The notes under the pieces were generated by a model. It worked only from the letters and a program-made list of their open reading frames with translations, was not told the origin of the DNA and made no database searches. Below are positions 55,701-63,050 of a stretch of 64,000 bases of DNA, piece after piece. Location of the stretch: the NCBI GenBank assembly GCA_963665195.1, contig OY762070.1, forward strand, positions 4,836,001 to 4,900,000. Direction: 5' to 3'. The position numbers and the translations under genes were made by a program. Positions within the stretch are counted from its first letter, which is position 1. The number at the start of each line of letters is the position of its first letter. This stretch comes from VXYL01 sp963665195 (GTDB lineage: Bacteria; Pseudomonadota; Gammaproteobacteria; Pseudomonadales; Azotimanducaceae).

Positions 55701-57050
55701 CTGGATGTCCTGATAGTCCGAGTCCACCATCCGGCAGTGGTACGCCGGGTCGTTGGGGTCGTTGTAGCCGTTCAGGAAGTTGCCGTGCTTGGAGACGTCG
55801 TTGTAGGTGAACGTCTCGCCGGGGTGGTTGCGGAAGTCCGTGCCCCAGTGGGCGCCGAACTCGGCTTGCCACTCATCGCGCCGCACGTTGTGCGCATCGG
55901 CGCCGTTGCCCCAGTCGAAGAACGGCCCGTAGGGGCTGCTAGGCGGCGGGCCCTCGTTGTCGAGGCCGGCGCCGAAGCCGTAGGCGCAGGTGGGATCCTG
56001 CCCCACGCCCGTCGCGACTTGGCCGATGTTGTCGGACCAAGAGCGCCAGTTGGACTGGCTGGTGTAGCCGAGGCCGGACAGGTCGGATCGTTCTTCCGGG
56101 GTCATGAGTTCGCCGGTGGGCGAACGGATCGGGACGGCGATGCGGCTCGCCGGGTTGCCGCCAGCGTCGTAGGCGTCCTTCCAGAACCGGGACCACTGGC
56201 CCCAAGTGTAGAAGTCGTTGCTGACAGTGGTGTGCCGCGCCCACGGGTTCTTGGTGTCGATGATGTAGCGCGGCCGGTCGGTGAACCTCATGCGCTCGGT
56301 GTCGCGCAGCTCCATCGCGAAGATGGCGCGGCCGCGATCGCCCTGCACGCCGCCGAGGATGCTGATGCCGGTGGTCGGCGCACCGTCTTCCATGGGCTGG
56401 CTGTAGTCGAGACTCACCGTCAGGCCCTCGAAGTCCTTGCGCGGCACCATGTTGATGACGCCGCTCACGGCCTCCGCCCCGTACAGGGCAGACGCGCCGT
56501 CGAGGATGGTGTCCACGCGGCCGACGGCGATCATGGGGTACATGCCGCTCACGTCCACGCCGGCGCGCTCGCCGCGCGGCGTCGTGTCCGCCGGCAGGCG
56601 GTGGCCGTCCATCATGGTCATGGTGGCGCGAGTGCCGAGACCGCGCAGGTTGGCCCACACCTCGGTGCCTTGGTTGCCCTGCTGGTTGTCGGCCTGGCCA
56701 CCCCACTCGTCGTTGCTGAGGCCGTCCTGGCCGGACTCGGAGCAGCAGATGCCCTCGAACGGCGCAGCATTGGCATTGACGCCGAGCTGGAAGGACTGGT
56801 CGAAGATCACGTCCCCCAGTTCCGCGTTGCCCGACAGCTCGATGTCGATGTTGTCGAGAACGGACTTCGGCGACGGCAGGTCGAAGTTGGTGCGCCGGAT
56901 GTAGGAGCCGGTTACCACCATCTCCTCGACGTCTTCCTCGTCCTCTTCGTCCTCCTCGTCGTCGTCTTCCGCGGCCCTCAGGTTCAGGGCGCTGAACGCC
57001 AGCACGAATGCCAGCGCCCACAGCGTGGCTCGTTTCAGCCCCTCGGTCAT
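52740..57050 (-). CDS. TonB-dependent outer-membrane receptor 2, very large
   Basis: A 1436-aa receptor starting MTEGLKRATLWALAFVLAFS at ATG 57050, with GGAGG six bases upstream. The signal peptide ends near NLRAAE, and the mature N-terminus is DDDEEDEEDEED before VEEMVVTGSYIRRTNF. Plug motifs NLRGLGTRATMTMMDGHRLP and DGASALYGAEAVSGVINMVP are clear. A DxNGNGRYDY and DxNGDGIPDRDWDGDGIADD region near residue 580-620, plus EDSDGDGLPDRFDPDAGG, form calcium-binding-type loops. It ends in LVRLNLSL. It is larger than usual and probably imports a peptide or glycan. Own promoter and terminator. Confidence 0.93.
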   Translation of the reverse strand: MTEGLKRATLWALAFVLAFSALNLRAAEDDDEEDEEDEEDVEEMVVTGSYIRRTNFDLPSPKSVLDNIDIELSGNAELGDVIFDQSFQLGVNANAAPFEGICCSESGQDGLSNDEWGGQADNQQGNQGTEVWANLRGLGTRATMTMMDGHRLPADTTPRGERAGVDVSGMYPMIAVGRVDTILDGASALYGAEAVSGVINMVPRKDFEGLTVSLDYSQPMEDGAPTTGISILGGVQGDRGRAIFAMELRDTERMRFTDRPRYIIDTKNPWARHTTVSNDFYTWGQWSRFWKDAYDAGGNPASRIAVPIRSPTGELMTPEERSDLSGLGYTSQSNWRSWSDNIGQVATGVGQDPTCAYGFGAGLDNEGPPPSSPYGPFFDWGNGADAHNVRRDEWQAEFGAHWGTDFRNHPGETFTYNDVSKHGNFLNGYNDPNDPAYHCRMVDSDYQDIQAQSERQKAMGYFEYEFNDYVTVRGEFVAGGVDYNTRLYAPGFNDFDSASGGLVNDRMGIAIGSNPGNPFRAFADGSTINDYYDAVNGVWDPTENNMFLPPGDDQYWPGVSPDIWPGGSNTWTARPTRQLDFKDLNGNGRYDYLVEPGELLVFAQDLNGDGIPDRDWDGDGIADDNVQRDPRARVVLMGMEDSDGDGLPDRFDPDAGGIAFYEDVRFQERRLFAFPKNPRNNNLDWAENDGILHFLRRTKRQDIRLRLGTEVRIPDTDWVIDADWIWAQGVREQNQFQEVTSEMVQALRCNAGPNQNSCWNPFGTTYLMIDENGFPIGDPSKKFPAATDPGWTPPDHEFVNTEDEHRLAGNVMAYNVQDLGMTIVDLVAANNNLFDLWYNDQPVGFAIGTHWRVEEEEYRPHALAQAAIGGNKFALRKSEQVSQAVFAEVSLPLISHETWGEMEAQVALRYSEITAEGIYGQPGSSKFTTTIPKLAVRYAPTDYLALRGSITQGFVTPGLYALFGDAGIETVGTVRDYVCDYLPDIQDCMDAGASKGGGTPNVRTRQGSSPDLDPETSDLYNLGFSLKLLDGDLVFDVDYTSVEFRGQIEPTGPGDQVALNENGFTAYVEAACPGTIVDWDNDQKHNDPGAADRAALTQQEFRDSEWTNPQDLECRRNAAISWLQSGANAGVGEVSFAGGRLDRGKDGSPIILDYVEGAWTAQGRREAETVIYGVRYGFELPENRFTNWMGDEKGAFLFTLSATQFMTQKLTKFRSFGCDDAGKNAGGFCIRDNVLADITVDGVGNRNSQYFSPPNMHLMSDLPPTPEWRAQASLRWFKGPHTAQLMVRWHDRVSNINVAWDAMKEREAQDPRTVIASWTWNTGERSSYPHHVPYRGYTEVTIPGTDIVKRIPNEEQSQRCAFQPWPVCDIDSRHYWDATYSYRRPDFLGFSAVTVNLAVRNLFDTYPDPITQFSAHEPYLDNIMGRQMLVRLNLSL

Positions 57051-57153
57051 AGGTTGCCTCCCTCTAGGTCCCCAATGGCCCCGGGAGGAGATGCGATGTG
57101 CCAACATCCCCCCGGGCGCCCGATGCGCGCACGATGCGCGACCCAACAGAAGG

Positions 57154-57182
57154 GGTTTACAGCGCACTTGCTGGCGTGTCAA
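57154..57182 (-). promoter_or_regulatory. Sigma70-type promoter of TonB receptor 2
   Basis: On the minus strand TTGACA (57182-57177), a 17-bp spacer and TAAACC (57159-57154). The leader to ATG 57050 is about 100 nt and contains two copies of CGATGCGCG (57121 and 57132). The strong -35 and the leader length resemble the promoter of TonB receptor 1. Confidence 0.5.
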
Positions 57183-57238
57183 GCATTGATTGAAACAATC
57201 CCGAAACAGTCTCGATGCGGTCGGGGCCGCGTCGGCAC

Positions 57239-58915
57239 CTACGGCGCTTGTTTGCCGGCACCGCGGCGCAGCACAATGGTCTCCCCAGACGCGGGGACGG
57301 GAAAGTCGCCGAACGCCTCGCGGTGGCCGCCGGGCCACGTCACAAGGACGTCCGCGGCAGCGCGCACCGCGCCGAGGCCGAAGTGGGCCACGGGCTCATG
57401 GGAGGCCAGGTAGCTCGATGCCGGCTGCACGGCCCGCTGCAGTCGGCGTCCGCCGATTCGAGCGGAGACCAAGGCGCCGTGGGCGTCGCGGCCGGCGCCG
57501 GTCAGGACGCGGAAGCGGACCGAGTCGCCGCGGCTCGCGACGCGGTTCATGAGCAGGTACGGGGCGGCATCGCGATTGGCGACGAGCAGGTCGATGCCGC
57601 CGTCGCCGTCTACATCGCCCATGGCGACGGCGCGGCTGGTGTGGACCAGCGGCTCTGCCACCCCGCCTGGCGGCATTTTCTCGATGAAACGAGCCTTGGC
57701 GCCTAGGGTGCCCCGGAACGCCGTGTTCGGCTCGGCGAAGGCGTCGGGGCGGGCATGTACGTCGCCGTCCACCTTGCCGTTGGCCTCGTAGAGGTCCAGC
57801 GCGCCGTCGTTGTCGAAGTCCCCCAGCGCGACGCCGAAGCGCGTATGGCGCCGGCTCGCCGCGCTCAGGCCGACGCTGGCGGTGGCGTCGGCGAAGTAGC
57901 CGCCATCGTTGCGGAAGTAGGAGTCCGTCTCGCCTTTGAGGTTGACCACCAAGAGGTCGACATCGCCGTCGTCGTCGACATCGGCGGCGGCGACGCCCAT
58001 GCCGGCCTTGGCCGCGCCGTGGTCGTCGACCGCGCATCCCCAGAGGGCCGCGACCTCGTCGAAGCGCATGTCGCCGCGGTTCAGCCAGAGCTGGTTCACC
58101 ATCTTGTCGTTGGCGACGAAGACGTCGAGCAGGCCGTCGCCGTCGAAGTCCGCGGCGGCGAGGCCCAGGCCGTTGCCGAAGGCGCGGTTCAGGCCCGCTT
58201 CGAGAGTCACGTCCGTGAAGGTGCCGTCGCCGTCGTTGCGGAACAGGCGGTCCATGGCCGGCGCCCGGTAGGTAGTAGGGGCGCAATAGGTGGGACGCCC
58301 GCGCGAGTGGCAGTCGCGCTCGATGGCGAGCGACCAGTCCATGTAATTGACGACGAAGAGGTCCAGATCGTCGTCGGCGTCGAAGTCGAGGAAGGCGGCG
58401 GCGGTGCCCCAGCCGGGATGGGCGACGCCGGCCGCCGCGGCGACATCCTCGAAGACGCCATGGCCATCGTTGCGGAGCAGGGCGTTGGGGCCGACGTTCG
58501 TTATGTAAAGGTCGATGTCGCCGTCGTCGTCGTAGTCGCCGACGGCGACGCCCATGCCGTAGCCGGTCTCGCCGCTCGCGCCCGTCTTGTCGAACGTGCC
58601 GTCGCCGCGGTTGAGATAGAGCGCGTTGCCGGGTCTTGGCGAGTCGGCCGCGTCCAGGCGGAAGCCGCTCTGCACCAGATAGGCGTCGAGGTCGCCGTCG
58701 CCGTCGGCATCGAACAGCGCCGCGCCGCCGGCGACGATCTCGGGCAGCAGCGGCAACTGCTCCGGGGTTCCCTTGTCGAAGCCTGAGCGATGCTGGAAGT
58801 CGATGCCGCGCGCTGCGGCTTCCTCTGCGAACCAGGCGGCAGGGCGCGGGGCCGCGGCGTCTTGCGAACAGCCGACGATGACTAGGCACAGGGCGCAGGT
58901 GCCGATGCGCATCAT
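57239..58915 (-). CDS. FG-GAP/VCBS lipoprotein with ASPIC/UnbV C-terminus, copy 2
   Basis: A 558-aa lipoprotein; lipobox LVIVGC near residues 11-16. The mature part WFAEEAAARGIDFQHRSGFD leads into calcium-binding FG-GAP blades (DADGDGDLDAYL, DYDDDGDIDLYITN, DFDADDDLDLFVVN, DFDGDGLLDVFVAND and others) and ends with the ASPIC/UnbV domain (YLASHEPVAHFGLG). ATG 58912 is an equally likely start, overlapping the stop of the TPR lipoprotein gene. Such proteins often accompany TonB receptors and may present or bind the substrate. Confidence 0.92.
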   Translation of the reverse strand: MMRIGTCALCLVIVGCSQDAAAPRPAAWFAEEAAARGIDFQHRSGFDKGTPEQLPLLPEIVAGGAALFDADGDGDLDAYLVQSGFRLDAADSPRPGNALYLNRGDGTFDKTGASGETGYGMGVAVGDYDDDGDIDLYITNVGPNALLRNDGHGVFEDVAAAAGVAHPGWGTAAAFLDFDADDDLDLFVVNYMDWSLAIERDCHSRGRPTYCAPTTYRAPAMDRLFRNDGDGTFTDVTLEAGLNRAFGNGLGLAAADFDGDGLLDVFVANDKMVNQLWLNRGDMRFDEVAALWGCAVDDHGAAKAGMGVAAADVDDDGDVDLLVVNLKGETDSYFRNDGGYFADATASVGLSAASRRHTRFGVALGDFDNDGALDLYEANGKVDGDVHARPDAFAEPNTAFRGTLGAKARFIEKMPPGGVAEPLVHTSRAVAMGDVDGDGGIDLLVANRDAAPYLLMNRVASRGDSVRFRVLTGAGRDAHGALVSARIGGRRLQRAVQPASSYLASHEPVAHFGLGAVRAAADVLVTWPGGHREAFGDFPVPASGETIVLRRGAGKQAP

Positions 58916-60291
58916 GCATCCCCCTCGAGTTCGGCCAGCCGCTTTCGCGCCGCGCGCAGCGCATCCTCCTCGGTGCCGAGCGCCTCCGCCTTGTCGAACG
59001 CCCTCGCCGCATCTTCCAGCCGACCGGCTTCGGCCAGGCCGTGGCCGAGGAATAGATGGCCCTTGGCGTCGTTCGGCGCGTAATCCGTCAGTTGCTCGAA
59101 GCGGCGAATGGCGGCGTCCCAGCGCCCGCGCGCGCCTTCGAGCACCGCCGCGTCGTAGAGCATGTCGCGATGCTGGGCGCCGGCCGCGATCGCCGCGTCG
59201 ACCGCATCGAGGGCCGCATCGAACCGGCGCTGGCGCCTCAGGATGCGCACCTTCTGGTCGTGCGCGGCTTTGGCGCGCCCTTGCAGTGCCAGCGCCTGCT
59301 CGGTGTGCCGCAAGGCGCTGGCGAGTTCGCTGCGCTGCTCGAAGGCGGCGGCGAGGTTGATGTGGAAGAGGTAGTAGTCCGGATAGGCGTCCACCGCATC
59401 GAGCAGCACCTCGAACGCGGAGCCTGGGCGGCCCGCCTCGCCGTAGGCCACCGCGAGGTTGTTGAGCAGGGTCCGGTCGGTCGGATGGCGCTCGCGCAGG
59501 GCTTCCAGAATCTCCACCGCGGCCTTGGCGTTGCCCGCTTCGAGCAGCGACTCGGCCTGGCTCAGGCGACCGCTGAAACCGGCGACATGGCGCGCGAGTT
59601 CGGCGCGATGCGGGTCGGGCCAGTCGATCGGCTCGGCGGAGACGGCGAGAGCGCTGGCGGCGGCTGCCCCGGCCTCGTCGCCGAGGCCTCGGTGGGCGCG
59701 CGCCAGAAGGCGGAAGGCATAGGGATGCGCGGCGTCCGCCAGCGTGTCGGCCGCCTGCTGGAATGCGCCCGCCGCCATGAACGCGCGGCTCGTGCCGGTT
59801 TTGGCCGCAAGGATGTGCCGTGGGTCATCCGCGCTGGCGGCTGCCTGCTCGAAGGCGCTCTGGGCACCGGCTGGTTCGCCGGCGTCGAGCAGCCAAGTGC
59901 CCTGCCAGAGCCGCGCCGATGGGTACTGGGGGTCGATCTCAAGCGCTTGCCGGATGGCGCTGAGGGCGGCGGCGTAGTCGCCGGTCTCGCCGAGGCGGAG
60001 CGCCCGCAGGTAGGGCCAGCGGAAGTCCGCGGCGTCGAGCGCCTGGGCTTGGGCATAGCTCGCCACCGCGGCATCGGTGAAGCCGTTGGCGTCGTAGGCC
60101 ATCGCCAACTGCCCGCGTGCCGCCGCGGAGCCGGGGCTGTCCTGGGCGGCGGCGAGACGGGCGTTCAGGTATTCGGCGAGATCGGCCTCGGCGGCGTCCA
60201 GGCCGACTGCCACCGGCGGCGGCACGCCGGGGCCGCAGGCGGCTATCAGGGCGAGGAGCCCGATCGCCACCATGACGCGGGCTTGCGGCAT
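58912..60291 (-). CDS. TPR lipoprotein
   Basis: A 459-aa lipoprotein; the lipobox is LIAAC within MPQARVMVAIGLLALIAACG. The body is about nine TPRs, for example GDYAAALSAIRQALEIDPQY and RPGSAFEVLLDAVDAYPDYY. Its ATG shares one base with the stop of the pyroglutamyl-peptidase-like gene, and its end overlaps the UnbV start by 1-4 bp. TPR lipoproteins next to UnbV proteins and TonB receptors are a recurring set; it probably acts as a scaffold in the periplasm. Confidence 0.9.
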   Translation of the reverse strand: MPQARVMVAIGLLALIAACGPGVPPPVAVGLDAAEADLAEYLNARLAAAQDSPGSAAARGQLAMAYDANGFTDAAVASYAQAQALDAADFRWPYLRALRLGETGDYAAALSAIRQALEIDPQYPSARLWQGTWLLDAGEPAGAQSAFEQAAASADDPRHILAAKTGTSRAFMAAGAFQQAADTLADAAHPYAFRLLARAHRGLGDEAGAAAASALAVSAEPIDWPDPHRAELARHVAGFSGRLSQAESLLEAGNAKAAVEILEALRERHPTDRTLLNNLAVAYGEAGRPGSAFEVLLDAVDAYPDYYLFHINLAAAFEQRSELASALRHTEQALALQGRAKAAHDQKVRILRRQRRFDAALDAVDAAIAAGAQHRDMLYDAAVLEGARGRWDAAIRRFEQLTDYAPNDAKGHLFLGHGLAEAGRLEDAARAFDKAEALGTEEDALRAARKRLAELEGDA

Positions 60292-61226
60292 CAGCCTAGG
60301 GCCGCTTCGAGGATGCGGCGGATCTGCCGCACCATGTCTAGCTCCAGCGCTGCCTCATGGCCGCGCACCGCGGGCGTGTGCAGATGCCCAAGCGGGAAGG
60401 AGACGCCGAGCCGCCGCGCCAGCAATAGGCTCCGGTAGGCGATCTCGTTGGAGAGGAAGCCGCCGCTGCTGCCGGCAACGGCCGTGTCGGCCGCCAGCGC
60501 GGCGAGCGAGTCCGCATGGACTTCGCCGTGCTCCAAGGTGGTCACGCGGCGGTTGTCGCGCACAGCCCAGCGGCCTTGCGCTTCGACCATCGCTGCCGCG
60601 GGCAGGGAGAACTCCAGAAACTCCGGCCCGGCGATGCCGGGCGGCACCAGCGGCTCGGTCGCCGAGCCGCCGCCGGGGAGATTCTCGTTGTCGAGGGCCG
60701 TGGCCGAACGCCGGCGGCCGGGGAAGCGTTCCAGATCGAATGCATCGCGGCCCATGCTGACGGTCAGCGCGAGGGCGAGCCCGCGCTGGAAGTGCGGCGT
60801 CAGCAGGTCCTCCACGATGCCTTGATCGAAGTCGCAGAAGCGCACCGGCAGGATCGCACTGCGCACCAGCGCGCCGCCGACCACGGTGCCGTCCAATGCC
60901 AGCGCCGCCAGTCCGGACGGGTTGCTCTGGCCGATGTCGCGATCGAGGTGGAACGGGTCGAAGCCGGTGACGAGCACATCGCCGGGCGCACCGGCGAACG
61001 CGAAGTTGCGCGACCGGCGTTCGACTTCCTCCCGCTCACCGAGCTGCCGGGCGAGCTTCAGCCGTGCCCAGTACAGCGGCCGATCATCGAAGTGGCCGCC
61101 CTGCACGTCCTCCGCCGCGGTGCGCCACAGCAGCGCCGGATCGCGCTTGGCCACAGCATCGTCGTAGCGATTCGCAGTGTTGCTCGGCACGTTGCCGAGC
61201 CGCGCGTCTTCGACGGTCGAGGTCAT
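60291..61226 (-). CDS. Pyroglutamyl-peptidase (C15)-fold protein with Ser at the catalytic Cys position
   Basis: A 311-aa protein starting MTSTVEDARLGNVPSNTANR. The core aligns with peptidase C15: VLVTGFDPFHLDRDIGQSNP (85-104; known form VLVTGFEPF), the glutamate region SMGRDAFDLERFPGRRR (Glu 166), AGSSGGFLSNEIAY (251-264) where the family has a nucleophilic Cys before Asn (here Ser 259), and GHLHTPAV with the His at 283. The residue change and the extra 80-residue N-terminus are unusual. It overlaps the cyclotransferase gene stop (ATGA). It may cleave or bind pyroglutamyl peptides; activity is uncertain. Confidence 0.8.
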   Translation of the reverse strand: MTSTVEDARLGNVPSNTANRYDDAVAKRDPALLWRTAAEDVQGGHFDDRPLYWARLKLARQLGEREEVERRSRNFAFAGAPGDVLVTGFDPFHLDRDIGQSNPSGLAALALDGTVVGGALVRSAILPVRFCDFDQGIVEDLLTPHFQRGLALALTVSMGRDAFDLERFPGRRRSATALDNENLPGGGSATEPLVPPGIAGPEFLEFSLPAAAMVEAQGRWAVRDNRRVTTLEHGEVHADSLAALAADTAVAGSSGGFLSNEIAYRSLLLARRLGVSFPLGHLHTPAVRGHEAALELDMVRQIRRILEAALG

Positions 61227-61972
61227 GGCGCGAAGGTCGCCTCGAACATCAGCGGCCAGAGCTTGCCGGTGATGTAGAAGCGGCCCGTCTCGGGGTCGTG
61301 GGCGATGCCGTTCAGGACGTCCGCGGCGCTGGCCTGGTCGGGCGGCAGCAGGCCGCTCGCGTCGATGCGCCCGGTGACCGCGCCGGTCGCGGCGTCGATG
61401 CGGACGATGTAGTCCTGCTGGAAGACGTTGGCGTAGACCGCATCGCCGACGCATTCCAGCTCGTTCAGAAGCGGCAGCGGGCGGCCGTCCAGGGTGACTG
61501 CAGTGCTGCCGAGAACGGCGAACGTGTCGCTGTGGCGGAACGTCAGCCGCGCCGAGCCATCGCCCATCACGAATCGCGCACCGTCGTGGCACAGCCCCCA
61601 GCCCTCGCCGCCATAGCGCATGGGCGGGCGGCGGTCGAAGTCCTTGACCCCGAAGACCAGCGCCTGCTCGGCGTGCCAGGTGAGCATCACCAGTTGATCG
61701 TCGCGTCGCGCCAAGCCCTCGCCGAAGTGCATGACGGAGATCGCCTGCCGCCGCTCCACCGCACCGGTCGCGGGGTCGATGCGGCGCAGCTGGGAGCGGC
61801 CGCGCAGCCCGGTGCTCTCGTAGAGCTTGCCGGCGTGCCAGAGGAGGCCCTGGGTGAAGGCCTCGGCGTCGTGCGGCAAGGCGCGATGCACATGGACCCG
61901 GAGCGCTTCGACTGCGAGGCCGGGGAGGGCGGCGAGAACTCCCAGCGCCGCCAATGCGCCGAAGCGAGGCAC
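61223..61972 (-). CDS. Glutaminyl-peptide cyclotransferase (glutamine cyclotransferase family)
   Basis: A 249-aa exported protein starting at GTG 61972 (MPRFGALAALGVLAALPGLA), 11 bases after the NHL gene stop. After the signal peptide, DAEAFTQGLLW and LYESTGLRGRSQLRRID are the family's landmarks, followed by the five-bladed propeller segments LNELECVGDAVYANVFQQDY and DVLNGIAHDPETGRFYITGK. It converts N-terminal Gln of peptides to pyroglutamate with loss of ammonia. It lies beside a pyroglutamyl-peptidase-fold gene, which would act on its product. Confidence 0.9.
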   Translation of the reverse strand: MPRFGALAALGVLAALPGLAVEALRVHVHRALPHDAEAFTQGLLWHAGKLYESTGLRGRSQLRRIDPATGAVERRQAISVMHFGEGLARRDDQLVMLTWHAEQALVFGVKDFDRRPPMRYGGEGWGLCHDGARFVMGDGSARLTFRHSDTFAVLGSTAVTLDGRPLPLLNELECVGDAVYANVFQQDYIVRIDAATGAVTGRIDASGLLPPDQASAADVLNGIAHDPETGRFYITGKLWPLMFEATFAP

Positions 61973-61983
61973 GGGTCGGCAAG

Positions 61984-62952
61984 TCAGCCGCGTATCCGGG
62001 CGAACTTCTGCAGCGAGTGGCAGTCGAGCGGCACCAGGCCGCGATTGCCGCCGCCGCTGACGATCACCTCCGCGACGTAGAGATCGCCCTTGGAGTCCGC
62101 CCAGATGCCGTGCGGAGCGAAGAAGTTGCCGGCCAGCACCGGGTTGTCGCCGCCGAAGGTCGTGATGACCTCGCCGTCCAAGTCCATGACGGTGACGCGG
62201 GCGTGGGGCGTGTGGGGGAGGATTTCGACATCGGGGCTGCGGCCCGCGATCTCGCCGAGTTCCGCCACGTAGAGGATGTCGTCGGCGTCGATGTAGAGGT
62301 CGTCCGGGCGGGTGACGTGGTCCCATTCCTTCACGTACTCGCCGCTGGCCTTGAACACTTGGATGCGCGAGTTCTCGCGGTCCGCGACGTAGACCGTGTC
62401 ATCCCGGTCCACGGCGATGGCATGCGGCAGCCGGAACTCGCCGGGGCCGCGGCCGGGCTGTCCCCACGAGAACTGGTGCTCGCCGGCGGCATCGAACTTG
62501 TGGACCCTCGCGTTGCCGTAGCCGTCCGCCACGAAAAGATCGCCGGCCTGCGACAGCGCCACGTTGGTGACGCGGTTGAACGGCTCGCCGCCGAACTGCA
62601 CCGGCGTGCGCCCCGGCACGAAGCCGGTGTCGGCCGGCTTGTGCTTCTCGCCGAGCGTCTGCAGCAGCTCGCCGTCCGGCGTGAAGATGCGCACGGTGTG
62701 GTCGAAATTGTCGGCGGCGTAGATGCGGTCGTCTGGCCCGATATAGATGCCGTGCGGGTTGGTGAAGACGCCTTCGCCCCAGGCGTTCAGGAAGCGCCCG
62801 TCGGCGTCGAAGACGATCATCGGATGCTCGCCCCGGTTGAAGGCGTAGACGCGGTCCTTGGAGTCCGTCGCCACCCCCGCCACCTCGACGAAGCTCCACC
62901 CCTGGGGCAACTGCTCCCAGCCTTCGATCACCTCGAACTCGATCTGCGCCAT
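61984..62952 (-). CDS. NHL-repeat beta-propeller (SMP-30/peptidylamidoglycolate lyase-like)
   Basis: A 322-aa propeller starting MAQIEFEVIEGWEQLPQGW; GGAG lies seven bases before ATG 62952, so I prefer it to the ATG at 62988. NHL blades recur: VAGVATDSKDRVYAFNRGEH, NPHGIYIGPDDRIYAADNFD, LPHAIAVDRDDTVYVADREN, RPDDLYIDADDILYVAELGE and APHGIWADSKGDLYVAEV. The residues resemble peptidyl-alpha-hydroxyglycine lyases, but no signal peptide is clear. First gene of the five-gene operon leading toward TonB receptor 2. Its function is not decided by sequence. Confidence 0.85.
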   Translation of the reverse strand: MAQIEFEVIEGWEQLPQGWSFVEVAGVATDSKDRVYAFNRGEHPMIVFDADGRFLNAWGEGVFTNPHGIYIGPDDRIYAADNFDHTVRIFTPDGELLQTLGEKHKPADTGFVPGRTPVQFGGEPFNRVTNVALSQAGDLFVADGYGNARVHKFDAAGEHQFSWGQPGRGPGEFRLPHAIAVDRDDTVYVADRENSRIQVFKASGEYVKEWDHVTRPDDLYIDADDILYVAELGEIAGRSPDVEILPHTPHARVTVMDLDGEVITTFGGDNPVLAGNFFAPHGIWADSKGDLYVAEVIVSGGGNRGLVPLDCHSLQKFARIRG

Positions 62953-63050
62953 GTGCCGCTCCGCGCTCCGCATTGCTTCCGGCATCATACGCTGCCGCGT
63001 TTCGTGAGACGCTACGCGGCCCGCGCCAAGCAGTCCGAGGAGACACCGCC

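Noticed and set aside
54336..57413. A 1025-codon open frame on the plus strand opposite TonB receptor 2
   Set aside because: No motif or ribosome site, and it mirrors the receptor; an antisense shadow.
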